In this document: piece after piece, positions 1 to 9,598 of the stretch | Position numbering within the stretch: the first letter of the stretch is position 1 | How the letters are laid out: each line of letters opens with the position of its first letter | NCBI GenBank assembly: GCA_012799205.1 | Contig: JAAZLT010000051.1 | Location: 1-63,585, forward strand | Source of the DNA: Clostridiales bacterium | GTDB lineage: Bacteria; Bacillota; Clostridia; Caldicoprobacterales; Xylanivirgaceae | Direction of reading: 5' to 3' | DNA: 63,585 nucleotides | Notes under the pieces: model-generated | What the model was told of the DNA's origin: nothing | Database searches by the model: none | What the model saw: only the letters and a program-made list of their open reading frames with translations | Made by a program: the position numbers and the translations under genes

Positions 1-26
1 CTGGGAGAGTAGGACACTGCCGGATT
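1..26 (+). rRNA. rrf: 5S ribosomal RNA, 3' end (partial)
   Basis: Terminal motif CTGGGAGAGTAGGACACTGCCGG matches the conserved 3' end of bacterial 5S rRNA; truncated at the window edge. Confidence 0.8.
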
Positions 27-32
27 ACATAT

Positions 33-107
33 TCCTCAGTAGCTCAACGGTGGAGCACTCGGCTGTTAACCGAGGGGTTGTTGGTTCGAATCCAACCTGA
101 GGAGCCA
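33..107 (+). tRNA. tRNA-Asn (anticodon GTT)
   Basis: Cloverleaf TCCTCAG...CTGTTAA...GGTTCGAATCC...CTGAGGA-G-CCA, encoded CCA, directly after 5S. Confidence 0.95.
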
Positions 108-110
108 TTA

Positions 111-148
111 AGCCTTTCAAACCGACGTTTGGAGGGCTTTTCCCTTTT
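111..148 (+). terminator. Intrinsic terminator of the rRNA/tRNA operon
   Basis: agcctttcaaac-cgac-gtttggagggct stem followed by T-rich tract. Confidence 0.65.
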
Positions 149-175
149 TAAAATAAAATATTAATAAAAAACTTG

Positions 176-208
176 GCCGATGTCTATCCGATATTTAGCC
201 GATATTTA
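176..208. repeat. Three tandem copies of an 11-bp unit
   Basis: GCCGATGTCTA / TCCGATATTTA / GCCGATATTTA. Confidence 0.7.
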
Positions 209-294
209 AAACTTACATAAATATGCCATTTATAATGCGGCAATGCAAGACTCTTTATAATATATAGTATATCTACCTATGTAACTTGAGATAA

Positions 295-323
295 CTGACA
301 AATATGTATTAACATGATATAAT
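295..323 (+). promoter_or_regulatory. Sigma-A-like promoter upstream of degV
   Basis: CTGACA - 17 nt - TATAAT. Confidence 0.55.
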
Positions 324-394
324 CATATCAAGTATAGTTAAAGAGAATAATGTGCATAAATGAAATAACATAGAAAGTATGAGGAGCTGACTGA

Positions 395-1231
395 ATGAAA
401 AAGAAAGTAGTTGCAGATAGTTGCTGCGATTTAAATAAAGAATTGGGTGAAAAGTTAGACATAGAGCTTGTTCCTTTAACAATTAATATTGGATCTAAAG
501 CCTATATTGACGATGAGCATTTAGATACAAAAGAACTTCTAGATAAGATGAAAGCTAGCGACGCGCCTCCATCTACAGCATGCCCATCTCCAGATGCATT
601 TATGAAAGCCTATGAGAAATATGACAATGTATTTGTTGTGACAATATCATCTGCATTAAGTGGAACATATAATAGTGCTGTGCTTGCTAAGAATATGATA
701 ATGGAGGAATTGAGTAATAAGTTCATTCATGTATTTGATTCTTTCAGTGCTTCTGTAGGGGAAACGCTTATTAGTATGAAAATATCAGAGCTTATAGCGA
801 AGGGATATGAAAATAGCTCTATAGTGGATAAGACAAATGAATATATAAAGGGTATGAAAACACTGTTTATACTTGAATCTTTAGAAAATCTCATTAAAAC
901 AGGAAGGATTACTTCCTTTAAAGGTAAAATTGCATCACTACTATCTATCAAACCTATAATGGGAGCCACTGATAAGGGCGAGATCAATTTAGTTGAGAAT
1001 GTGAGAGGATCTAAAAGAGCCTTTAGACGTCTATTAGAATTGATTGGCGAAAAGGGCGAAAGGTTTGAAAAAAAGATTCTGGGTATAGCCCATTGCAATG
1101 CTTTAGAAAGGGCATTAGAGTTTAAGGAAGAAGTGCAGAAAAGATATAATTTTAAAGATATTATTGTAGTAGATACGGCAGGTATAAGTACAGTCTACGC
1201 AAATGATGGTGGGCTCATAATAGCTTTTTAA
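395..1231 (+). CDS. DegV family (fatty-acid binding) protein
   Basis: VVADSCCDL N-terminus and DegV-like SSALSGTYNSA motif. Confidence 0.9.
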   Translation: MKKKVVADSCCDLNKELGEKLDIELVPLTINIGSKAYIDDEHLDTKELLDKMKASDAPPSTACPSPDAFMKAYEKYDNVFVVTISSALSGTYNSAVLAKNMIMEELSNKFIHVFDSFSASVGETLISMKISELIAKGYENSSIVDKTNEYIKGMKTLFILESLENLIKTGRITSFKGKIASLLSIKPIMGATDKGEINLVENVRGSKRAFRRLLELIGEKGERFEKKILGIAHCNALERALEFKEEVQKRYNFKDIIVVDTAGISTVYANDGGLIIAF

Positions 1232-1290
1232 ACATTAATTATCTATAAAAATACAAGTATAGACACAAAAACTATAGGAGGTAAAAGTAT

Positions 1291-1815
1291 ATGAACTTTA
1301 CTAACATCGCAAGAAAAAGGTTTGCAGTTCGGGAATTTGCGGATAAACCGGTAAAGGAAGAGGATATACTAAAAATTTTAGATGCAGCCAGAATAGCTCC
1401 GTCTGCATGTAATTATCAACCTGTACATTTTGTGGTTCTCAGGGATGAAATTCAAAAGGAGTTAGTATGCTCCACATATGATGGAGAGTGGCTACAAAAA
1501 GCCCCTGTTATAATAGTTGTATGTGGAGACTATGGGCTATCCTGGAAACGACCACATGACGGCAAAGATCATTGCGAAATAGATGTAGCTATTGCAGTAG
1601 ATCACCTTACATTGGCTGCTGCAGATTTAGGTCTTGGTACATGTTGGGTATGTAACTTCGATACTGAAAAATGTGGTGAATATATACATTTACCGGAAAG
1701 ATTAGGGGCTATTGCCTTAATACCTCTTGGGTATCCAGTGCAAGAAGCAGACATGGATAGACATGTGGAAACAAGACGAGACCTAGAGCAAGTAGTACAT
1801 TGGGATAGATTTTAA
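1291..1815 (+). CDS. Nitroreductase family protein
   Basis: RKRFAVREFADKPV...ILDAARIAPSACNYQP motif. Confidence 0.92.
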   Translation: MNFTNIARKRFAVREFADKPVKEEDILKILDAARIAPSACNYQPVHFVVLRDEIQKELVCSTYDGEWLQKAPVIIVVCGDYGLSWKRPHDGKDHCEIDVAIAVDHLTLAAADLGLGTCWVCNFDTEKCGEYIHLPERLGAIALIPLGYPVQEADMDRHVETRRDLEQVVHWDRF

Positions 1816-1845
1816 ATAGGGGATTAGTTGAAATGAGGTTCTATT

Positions 1846-3021
1846 ATGAGTTCGAAGAATAAAAGGTTTATTTTGGCTGGAAGTTATTATGCATATACAG
1901 TCACGGGTATGGTGGTGTTGATTCTAGGATCCATAATGCCATATCTTAGAGAGGACTTTGGAATTAGCTATGATAAAACTGGATTGCTTATTGCACTTCT
2001 AGCAGTGGGTAACTTGATAGCTAGTCTTATAGGGGGAATAGTATCGGATTATATAGGCAGAAAGATAATCCTACTAATAGGAAGCATGTTTTTGGCTTTG
2101 GGTTTTGGGGGATTTCTTATAGCCACATCAGTGCAACAGTTATACATATTTACATTGATTGCAGGGCTTGGATGGGGTGTTATGAATAGCATAGTAAATG
2201 CTATGGTAAGTGATGCCACATCTGGGGATGCAAGTGTAATGAATATACTTCATATGTTTTTTGCAGTAGGGGCATTTTTATCTCCATTTGTTATGGGATT
2301 AGTGATACGGCTGGGTCTCAACTGGACATATGGAATATACCTATTAGTTGGGTTATCTATAATACAATTTATTATATTTACTATTATGCCAATACCAAAA
2401 AGCGATAAAAAGATTGAAGTGGATGAAAATGATAGCTCATCACCTAGAGACTTATCATTTCTTAAAACCCCCAGATATTATTTATTTATCGTAATACTGT
2501 TTTCATACGTTGGAGTAGAGAATATAATAAATGGTTGGCTTGTAACTTACTTTGTAGATATGAATATATTGGATGAATTTGGAGCCCAAAATGCCTTATC
2601 TACATTCTGGATAGGTCTCATTGTTGGGCGAATAGCTACATCCTATTTAGCAAGTCGACTATCCAAAGAAGATATACTACTTACCAGTGGGCTGGGAGGG
2701 CTTGTAACGATTATGTTATTTCTCATAGCTCCAGGTAAACTTACCATACTTATATGCATGTTTCTATCGGGAATGTTTTATTCTGCCATATATCCAACAG
2801 TTATCGCCAATGCAAGTCCTATGATAAAAAATTCAGGAACTGCTGCCGGCGTAATGCTTTCGGCTGGTGGTCTAGGTGGGGCTGCGCTACCCTATTTGAC
2901 AGGAATAGTGTCAAAAAATAGTAATATACAAATTGGAATGAAGACAATTGCTATATACGGTATGTTAGTTGGAATCCTTATAATTATAAATAAAGTTAAA
3001 TACGAAAAGAAGTATATATAG
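1846..3021 (+). CDS. MFS transporter
   Basis: ~12 hydrophobic segments; GGIVSDYIGRK loop motif. Confidence 0.9.
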   Translation: MSSKNKRFILAGSYYAYTVTGMVVLILGSIMPYLREDFGISYDKTGLLIALLAVGNLIASLIGGIVSDYIGRKIILLIGSMFLALGFGGFLIATSVQQLYIFTLIAGLGWGVMNSIVNAMVSDATSGDASVMNILHMFFAVGAFLSPFVMGLVIRLGLNWTYGIYLLVGLSIIQFIIFTIMPIPKSDKKIEVDENDSSSPRDLSFLKTPRYYLFIVILFSYVGVENIINGWLVTYFVDMNILDEFGAQNALSTFWIGLIVGRIATSYLASRLSKEDILLTSGLGGLVTIMLFLIAPGKLTILICMFLSGMFYSAIYPTVIANASPMIKNSGTAAGVMLSAGGLGGAALPYLTGIVSKNSNIQIGMKTIAIYGMLVGILIIINKVKYEKKYI

Positions 3022-3044
3022 GAGATTCTCGGAGGTAATATTAT

Positions 3045-3332
3045 ATGATAGTTGGTATATGTAAATTAGATATTTACATAGTAGATGCGATGACTTTAAA
3101 GGATAAGCGTATGGTTCTAAGGAGTATAAAGGATAGACTTAAATCAAAGTTTAATATCTCAATTGCAGAGACGGACAAAAACGATAACTGGCGGCTTGCA
3201 GAGCTAGGAATATCATCCGTGTCAAATTCAGGGGCACATATAGATAAAATGTTATCTAATGTTATAAACTCTATAGAGGCAGATGGCAGAATACAGATAA
3301 TAGATTATTATACGGAGAAACTATCTATATAG
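3045..3332 (+). CDS. DUF503 family protein
   Basis: Pattern MIVGICKLDIYI...LKDKRMVLRSIKDRLKSKFNISIAE. Confidence 0.85.
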   Translation: MIVGICKLDIYIVDAMTLKDKRMVLRSIKDRLKSKFNISIAETDKNDNWRLAELGISSVSNSGAHIDKMLSNVINSIEADGRIQIIDYYTEKLSI

Positions 3333-3351
3333 ATATAAGGAGATAATAGGT

Positions 3352-3756
3352 ATGAGTAAGAGAACATATACATATAATATATCTACAGATAATAGGGAAC
3401 AATTTATAGATATTACAGAAATCATAAGGCATACCATAGATGAATCTGGAGTGAAGGAAGGGATAATAACGGTTTTTTGTCCTCATACTACAGCTGGCAT
3501 TACTATAAACGAGAATGCAGATCCAGACGTACAAAGGGATATGCTTGTGGGCCTTGACAAGGCTTTCCCCATAGATGGCGATTATAGGCATTTTGAGGGT
3601 AATTCACATGCTCATTTGAAGGCTTCAGCTCTAGGCTCTAGCTGTACAATAATTTTATCAGGAGCACGTCCAATTCTTGGAACGTGGCAAAGTGTATATT
3701 TTTGTGAATTTGACGGTCCGCGAAACAGAAAAGTGGTTATAAACATTTCACAGTAG
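3352..3756 (+). CDS. YjbQ family (secondary thiamine-phosphate synthase-like) protein
   Basis: CPHTTAGITINENADPDV and SSCTIILSGARPILGTWQSVYFCEFDGPR motifs. Confidence 0.92.
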   Translation: MSKRTYTYNISTDNREQFIDITEIIRHTIDESGVKEGIITVFCPHTTAGITINENADPDVQRDMLVGLDKAFPIDGDYRHFEGNSHAHLKASALGSSCTIILSGARPILGTWQSVYFCEFDGPRNRKVVINISQ

Positions 3757-3769
3757 TTAAAGGCTAGAA

Positions 3770-3807
3770 ACCCCTAGGTATAGAATTGACCTAGGGGTAT
3801 TTTTTTA
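3770..3807 (+). terminator. Intrinsic terminator
   Basis: ACCCCTAGGT...ACCTAGGGGT followed by T7. Confidence 0.9.
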
Positions 3808-3937
3808 TAGTGTCAATAGAATAACTAATATTTCCCTTTAAAATATATCCAAAAAGGGTTATAATGAATATATGTAGGAAATCCTTCACTTATCCTATGT
3901 AAATGAAATAAATCCATCAAATAAGGAGAGAGAAATA

Positions 3938-5350
3938 ATGGGCATACGCGTAGAAGAAGATCTATTGGGTAGGATAGAGATACCACGTGGGGCGTATTAT
4001 GGAAACCAGACACAAAGGGCATATAATAATTTTAAAATTACCTCAAGGCCCATCCATAGGGAGCTGATAATGGGTTTGGCTATGGTGAAAAAAGCCGCAG
4101 CATACGTAAATTATAGTATTGGAATATTAGATGAAGATATAAAAGAGGCAATAACTAAGGCATGTGATGAAATACTGGAGGGGAAGCTACATGATCAATT
4201 CATAGTAGATGCTATACAGGGTGGAGCTGGCACGTCTATGAATATGAATGCGAACGAAGTAATCGCAAACCGGGCTGCAGAAATCTTAGGTGGAGCAAAA
4301 GGAGATTATAAACTTGTCAGCCCAAACGATCATGTAAATGAATGCCAATCTACCAATGATGTGGTGCCTACAGCAGGTAAAATAGCTACCATAAATTTAT
4401 TACACATACTTTTAGAGAAACTAGATGCACTCAAAGAAATGCTAATTATAAAAGCTACAGAGTTTGATGATGTAATAAAGATGGGGAGAACCCAACTACA
4501 AGATGCCGCACCCATGAGATTGGGGCAAGAATTTAAGGCCTATTCATCGGCAATAGAGCGGGATATAACTAGAATAAAGCTTAGTATGGAGAGGATAAAG
4601 TCTGTAAACTTAGGTGGGACAGTCATTGGCACGGGTTTAAATGCACATGAGGAATATGTGCGAAATATAGTACCAAAGCTTAATAAAGTTTCAGGAATAG
4701 ATTTAAAACAGGCAGATGATCTAATAGGTGCTACTCAGAATGCAGACGATTTTGTAGACGTATCGGCAGCAATTAGGGTCTGTGCTGTGAACCTTTCCAA
4801 GATGGCCAATGATTTGAGGCTTCTATCTTCAGGACCCAAGACAGGTATAGGCGAAATTCATCTTCCAGCTAAACAGGCGGGATCATCCATTGTGCCTGGC
4901 AAGGTAAACCCTGTTATACCAGAGGTAGTCAACCAGATCGCATTTAATGTAATAGGAAATGATGTAACCATAACAATGGCTGCTGAGGCAGGTCAGTTAG
5001 AACTCAATGCATTCTTGCCCATAGTATTTTATAAATTATTTGAATCTATAGAAACTCTTATCACTGGAATTGAAACGTTTTTAGAAAATTGCTTAAGGGA
5101 TATTATGGTAGATAAAGATAGATGTAGAAGCCTTGTAGATCATAGCTTAACAATGGTGACGGCACTTAGCCCCCATATAGGTTATGAAAATGCTACCAAG
5201 GTATCTCAGGAGGCTCTCAAGAAAAATAGAACTATAAGGGAAATAGTTCTAAGAGAAGAGCTATTAAATGAAGAGAGGCTAGATGAAGTATTAGAACCTT
5301 ATAAAATGACAAAACCGGGCATTATAGGCGGAGGAATCGGGGAAAGCTAG
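3938..5350 (+). CDS. aspA: Aspartate ammonia-lyase
   Basis: Fumarase/aspartase signature GSSIVPGKVNPV; EEDLLGRIEIPRGAYYGNQTQRA. Confidence 0.93.
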   Translation: MGIRVEEDLLGRIEIPRGAYYGNQTQRAYNNFKITSRPIHRELIMGLAMVKKAAAYVNYSIGILDEDIKEAITKACDEILEGKLHDQFIVDAIQGGAGTSMNMNANEVIANRAAEILGGAKGDYKLVSPNDHVNECQSTNDVVPTAGKIATINLLHILLEKLDALKEMLIIKATEFDDVIKMGRTQLQDAAPMRLGQEFKAYSSAIERDITRIKLSMERIKSVNLGGTVIGTGLNAHEEYVRNIVPKLNKVSGIDLKQADDLIGATQNADDFVDVSAAIRVCAVNLSKMANDLRLLSSGPKTGIGEIHLPAKQAGSSIVPGKVNPVIPEVVNQIAFNVIGNDVTITMAAEAGQLELNAFLPIVFYKLFESIETLITGIETFLENCLRDIMVDKDRCRSLVDHSLTMVTALSPHIGYENATKVSQEALKKNRTIREIVLREELLNEERLDEVLEPYKMTKPGIIGGGIGES

Positions 5351-5358
5351 AAAAAATG

Positions 5359-5387
5359 TTTACAAAAATCTAATTATCGTTTATAAT
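5359..5387 (+). promoter_or_regulatory. Sigma-A-like promoter of the T-box/ileS transcript
   Basis: TTTACA - 17 nt - TATAAT. Confidence 0.65.
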
Positions 5388-5399
5388 ATGGTTTAATAT

Positions 5400-5685
5400 A
5401 GATAGTAACGCTATGAAGGGAATGAGTAGTTCTACAATTCCAATAAAAAGCGAGCCGGTGATGGTGAAAGATCGGTATTGGGTGTGGAATGAATATCGTC
5501 TTGGAGCCCTGCATCGAAATGACAGTAGACTGCAGCGTATAACCTGCGTTAAAGGATAGCCATATGAAATATTAATATATTATATGGACTGAGTTGGGGC
5601 CATGCTGGCCCAAATTAGGTGGTACCGCGAGAAAGCTTTAGCCTTTCGTCCTAAAAATAGGATGGAAGGCTTTATTTTTGAATGA
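5400..5685 (+). promoter_or_regulatory. T-box leader (tRNA-Ile responsive) upstream of ileS
   Basis: T-box AGGTGGTACCGCG (5617-5629), Stem I with ATC specifier candidate near 5495-5497, terminator GCCTTTCGTCC...GGATGGAAGGC + T-rich; located directly before ileS. Confidence 0.93.
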
Positions 5686-5717
5686 TCTGGAGATAAATTT
5701 CAGGAGGTTGGTAATAG

Positions 5718-8700
5718 ATGTACAAAAAGGTATCTCCCTCCTTTGACTTTGTCAATAGGGAGATGGAGACATTAGATTTTTGGAAGAAGAATGATGTATT
5801 TAAAAGAAGTATAGAGGAAAGAGAAGGCGGAGAAGTCTTTACATTTTATGAGGGACCGCCAACGGCTAATGGTAAACCGCATATTGGACACGTAATAACT
5901 CGAGCTATAAAGGACATAATACCCAGATATAAGACCATGAAAGGCTATAAGGTGCTTAGAAAGGCTGGGTGGGATACTCACGGCCTTCCTGTGGAATTAG
6001 AGGTAGAAAAAGCATTAGGCATAAGTGGGAAACCTCAGATAGAAGAATATGGTGTTGAAAAGTTCATAAAGGCTTGTAAGGAAAGTGTATTCACCTATGC
6101 AAAAGAATGGGAGGACATGAGCGATAGGGTAGGTTTTTGGGCGGATATGGACAATCCCTATATAACATATGAAAATGATTATATAGAATCCGTCTGGTGG
6201 TCATTGAAGGTCATATGGGAGAAGGGGCTTTTATATAAAGGACATAAGGTAGTTCCGTATTGCTCAAGATGTGGAACAGCCCTATCCAGCCATGAGGTAG
6301 CACAGGGATATGAGGATGTGGAAGATCCTAGTATATATGTAAAGATGCCTATAAGAGATCAGGATGACACCTATTTCTTAGTATGGACCACTACTCCCTG
6401 GACATTGCCATCTAACCTTGCACTTGCTGTGAATTCTAAGGAAGACTATGTAAAGGTTCAGCTGGAGAATGATGAAAAGATTATACTTGCTAGGGCTAGG
6501 CTTGAAGAAGTCATAGATGAAGAATATGAAATACTAGAAGAAATGAAAGGCGAAGATTTAGTAGGCATAGATTATGTGCCTCTATTTGATTTTGTTGAAT
6601 TAGATAAAAAGTCTCATTATGTGCTTGCGGCCGATTTTGTCACCTTAACTGATGGGTCGGGAATAGTGCATATAGCGCCAGCATTTGGTGAGGAAGACTA
6701 TCAAGTAGGCCAAGAACATGACTTGCCTTTCGTGCAATTGGTAGATAATGAGGGTAAATTCACAGATGAAGTAGAACCTTGGAAGGGCATATTTGTAAAA
6801 GATGCAGACGATTCCATAGTGGAAGCTTTGGATAACAAAAATAGACTTTATAGGGTAGAGAGTATCTCGCATTCTTACCCATTTTGTTGGAGATGTCACC
6901 TACCACTTATATACTATGCGAGAGATTCTTGGTTTATAGAGACAACAGCTGTGAAAGATCAACTAATCGCCAACAATCAAACCATCAACTGGATGCCAGA
7001 GCATATAAAAGATGGCAGGTTTGGTAAGTTTTTAGAAAACCTCATTGACTGGGGAGTGAGTAGGGAAAGATATTGGGGTACGCCGTTGCCGCTATGGACT
7101 TGTGATTGCGGGCATATCCACTGCATTGGTAGCATAGAAGAACTAAAAGAGATGGGCAATGATGTGCCTGAGGATATAGAACTTCACAAACCATATATAG
7201 ATAGGGTATATCTAAATTGTCCTGAATGTGATGGTAAGATGAAACGGGTAAGCGAGGTAATAGATTGTTGGTATGATTCAGGTGCTATGCCCTTTGCCCA
7301 GTGGCACTATCCCTTTGAAAACAAGGATATATTCGAAGAAAACTTTCCAGCAGATTTTATATCTGAAGCTATTGATCAGACCCGTGGATGGTTTTTTACA
7401 CTGCTTGTAATATCTACAATATTATTTGATAAATCCCCCTATAAAAACTGTATAACCATGGGGCTTATACTAGATGGCGAAGGACAGAAGATGAGCAAGC
7501 ATAGGGGCAATGTATTAGATCCTTGGGAAGTGTTTAACCATCAGGGCGCAGATGCTGTGAGATGGTACTTTTACAGCTCTAGTTATCCATGGCTGCCCAG
7601 TAGATTCTCTGAGGAGATTGTAAGTGAGGCCCAAAGAAAATTCATGGGCACCCTTTGGAATGTCTATGGATTCTATGTACTATATGCAGACCTAGACAAG
7701 TTCAACCCTAGAGAGTATGATATTCCAGTCGAAGATAGGACAATAATGGATAAATGGATTATATCTAAGCTCAACTCCCTCATAAAATTAGTGGATAATA
7801 ATTTAGAAAATTATAAGATCACTGAGTCAGCTAGGGCGATAAATGAGTTTGTAGACGTGCTTAGCAATTGGTATGTGAGAAGGAGCAGAGAACGATTCTG
7901 GGCCCAAGGTATGGAAGAAGATAAAATAGCAGCTTATCTGACGCTGTATGAAGTATTAGAGGCTATAACACTCTTAGTAGCTCCCTTTGTGCCATTTATC
8001 TCAGAGGAGATATATCAAAATATAGTCAGAAGAATAGACGAGGATGCGCCATTAAGTGTTCACTTATGTGATTATCCAACTTATGATGAAAACCTCATAC
8101 ATTTAAAGCTGGAAGAGGATATGGATATAGCCATGGATGTTGTAAGCATGGGTAGGGCTGCTAGAAATAAATCTAGCATAAAGGTACGCCAACCCCTTGC
8201 TGCCATGTATGTATATGGCAAAAATGTAAAGGACGTTTCGGAGAATATTTCGGATGTAATAAAGGATGAATTAAATATAAAGGAACTTAAATATTTAGAT
8301 AATATGGATGACTATGTAAGCTATAGCGTCAAACCGAATTTGGTAACTGTTGGCCCCAAATATGGCAGATTAATTCCCAAATTGTACAAATTATTTGAAG
8401 AGGATGGAGACAGTATAGCGCGTAAGACCATCCAAAATGGCCAAATAGAGCTAGATATAGATGGAGATGATATAGTACTCCTTGAGGATGATCTGCTTAT
8501 AGAACGTGGTACTAAAGAGGGTTTCTTTATGGAGCAAGATGCATATATCACAATTATGCTAGATATTCGTCTCACTGATAGACTCATAGAGGAAGGGTAT
8601 GTTAGGGAACTAATAAGTAAAGTTCAGACTATGAGAAAGGACTCAGGGTTTGAAGTTACAGATCGCATAGTGCTCTACTATTACGGGAATGAATTATTAG

Positions 8701-8858
8701 AAGGCGTAATAGAGAGGAATGCTGACCAGATAGCAAGCCAAACATTGACAAATACGTTTGCGCCCGGAAAAAATGAGGGTATTGATTATAATGCACTTGA
8801 GATAAACTCTAATGAGATAATGGTAGCAGTAGAGGTAGATAAAACCTATAAAGGTTAG
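5718..8858 (+). CDS. ileS: Isoleucine--tRNA ligase
   Basis: HIGH motif (GKPHIGHV), KMSKHRGNV, 1046 aa. Confidence 0.98.
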   Translation: MYKKVSPSFDFVNREMETLDFWKKNDVFKRSIEEREGGEVFTFYEGPPTANGKPHIGHVITRAIKDIIPRYKTMKGYKVLRKAGWDTHGLPVELEVEKALGISGKPQIEEYGVEKFIKACKESVFTYAKEWEDMSDRVGFWADMDNPYITYENDYIESVWWSLKVIWEKGLLYKGHKVVPYCSRCGTALSSHEVAQGYEDVEDPSIYVKMPIRDQDDTYFLVWTTTPWTLPSNLALAVNSKEDYVKVQLENDEKIILARARLEEVIDEEYEILEEMKGEDLVGIDYVPLFDFVELDKKSHYVLAADFVTLTDGSGIVHIAPAFGEEDYQVGQEHDLPFVQLVDNEGKFTDEVEPWKGIFVKDADDSIVEALDNKNRLYRVESISHSYPFCWRCHLPLIYYARDSWFIETTAVKDQLIANNQTINWMPEHIKDGRFGKFLENLIDWGVSRERYWGTPLPLWTCDCGHIHCIGSIEELKEMGNDVPEDIELHKPYIDRVYLNCPECDGKMKRVSEVIDCWYDSGAMPFAQWHYPFENKDIFEENFPADFISEAIDQTRGWFFTLLVISTILFDKSPYKNCITMGLILDGEGQKMSKHRGNVLDPWEVFNHQGADAVRWYFYSSSYPWLPSRFSEEIVSEAQRKFMGTLWNVYGFYVLYADLDKFNPREYDIPVEDRTIMDKWIISKLNSLIKLVDNNLENYKITESARAINEFVDVLSNWYVRRSRERFWAQGMEEDKIAAYLTLYEVLEAITLLVAPFVPFISEEIYQNIVRRIDEDAPLSVHLCDYPTYDENLIHLKLEEDMDIAMDVVSMGRAARNKSSIKVRQPLAAMYVYGKNVKDVSENISDVIKDELNIKELKYLDNMDDYVSYSVKPNLVTVGPKYGRLIPKLYKLFEEDGDSIARKTIQNGQIELDIDGDDIVLLEDDLLIERGTKEGFFMEQDAYITIMLDIRLTDRLIEEGYVRELISKVQTMRKDSGFEVTDRIVLYYYGNELLEGVIERNADQIASQTLTNTFAPGKNEGIDYNALEINSNEIMVAVEVDKTYKG

Positions 8859-8862
8859 ATAG

Positions 8863-8900
8863 ATGCCCGTCAACTAAAGCTTTGGTTGATGGGTATTTTA
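8863..8900 (+). terminator. Intrinsic terminator
   Basis: ATGCCCGTCAACTAAAGC/GCTTTGGTTGATGGGTAT stem with T-rich tail. Confidence 0.75.
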
Positions 8901-8925
8901 TAATATGAAAGGGGAGTAATAGTAT

Positions 8926-9495
8926 ATGGGAGATCATATACCCACAAGAGAAGAGGCATTTGAACTTTTACAAGAGTATGTGAAGGATGAAAATCTTATA
9001 AGACATGCATTAGCAGTAGAGTCTGTTATGCTGCATTTTGCTAGATTACTCGGGGAGGATACGAATAAATGGGGTGTTATAGGGCTAGTACATGATTTAG
9101 ATTATGAGATGTATCCGGAAGAACACTGCATAAAGGTTAAAGAAATTCTGGCCGAAAGAGGTTGGCCGAGGGACTATATAAGGGCTATACAAAGCCATGG
9201 GTGGCAAATATGCTCTGATGTAGAACCTATAGAAAAAATGGAAAAGATACTATATACCATAGATGAACTAACAGGACTTATCGTAGCTACCGCTTTAGTG
9301 AGACCTAGCAAGAGTATAATGGATGTCAAAGTCAGGTCTGTGAAGAAAAAATGGAATCAAAGGTCATTTGCTGCAGGAGCTAACAGGGAGATAATTGAAA
9401 GGGGAGCGAAGATGCTAGATATGGACCTTAACGATATAATAGAGGAAACTTTAGAGGGAATGAAAAAGGTAGCACAAGATATAGGACTTGCTTAA
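8926..9495 (+). CDS. HD domain-containing protein
   Basis: LIRHALAVESVMLHFARLLGED...GLVHDLDYEMYPEEH HD-type metal motif. Confidence 0.85.
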   Translation: MGDHIPTREEAFELLQEYVKDENLIRHALAVESVMLHFARLLGEDTNKWGVIGLVHDLDYEMYPEEHCIKVKEILAERGWPRDYIRAIQSHGWQICSDVEPIEKMEKILYTIDELTGLIVATALVRPSKSIMDVKVRSVKKKWNQRSFAAGANREIIERGAKMLDMDLNDIIEETLEGMKKVAQDIGLA

Positions 9496-9521
9496 AGGAT
9501 GTAGAAAACGATCATAAACTT

Positions 9522-9596
9522 AAAAACACCTTCAAAAATAGAACACTTACACAGTTTTTGAATATACTGTATTAAAAGTGTTTTGGAGGTGTTTTT
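9522..9596 (+). promoter_or_regulatory. Inverted repeat/terminator-like hairpin containing the RBS of the LysM gene
   Basis: AAAAACACCTTCAAAA (9522-9537) pairs with TTTTGGAGGTGTTTTT (9581-9596), 16 bp with one G-U; the RBS GGAGGT is in the 3' arm. Confidence 0.8.
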
Positions 9597-9598
9597 TT

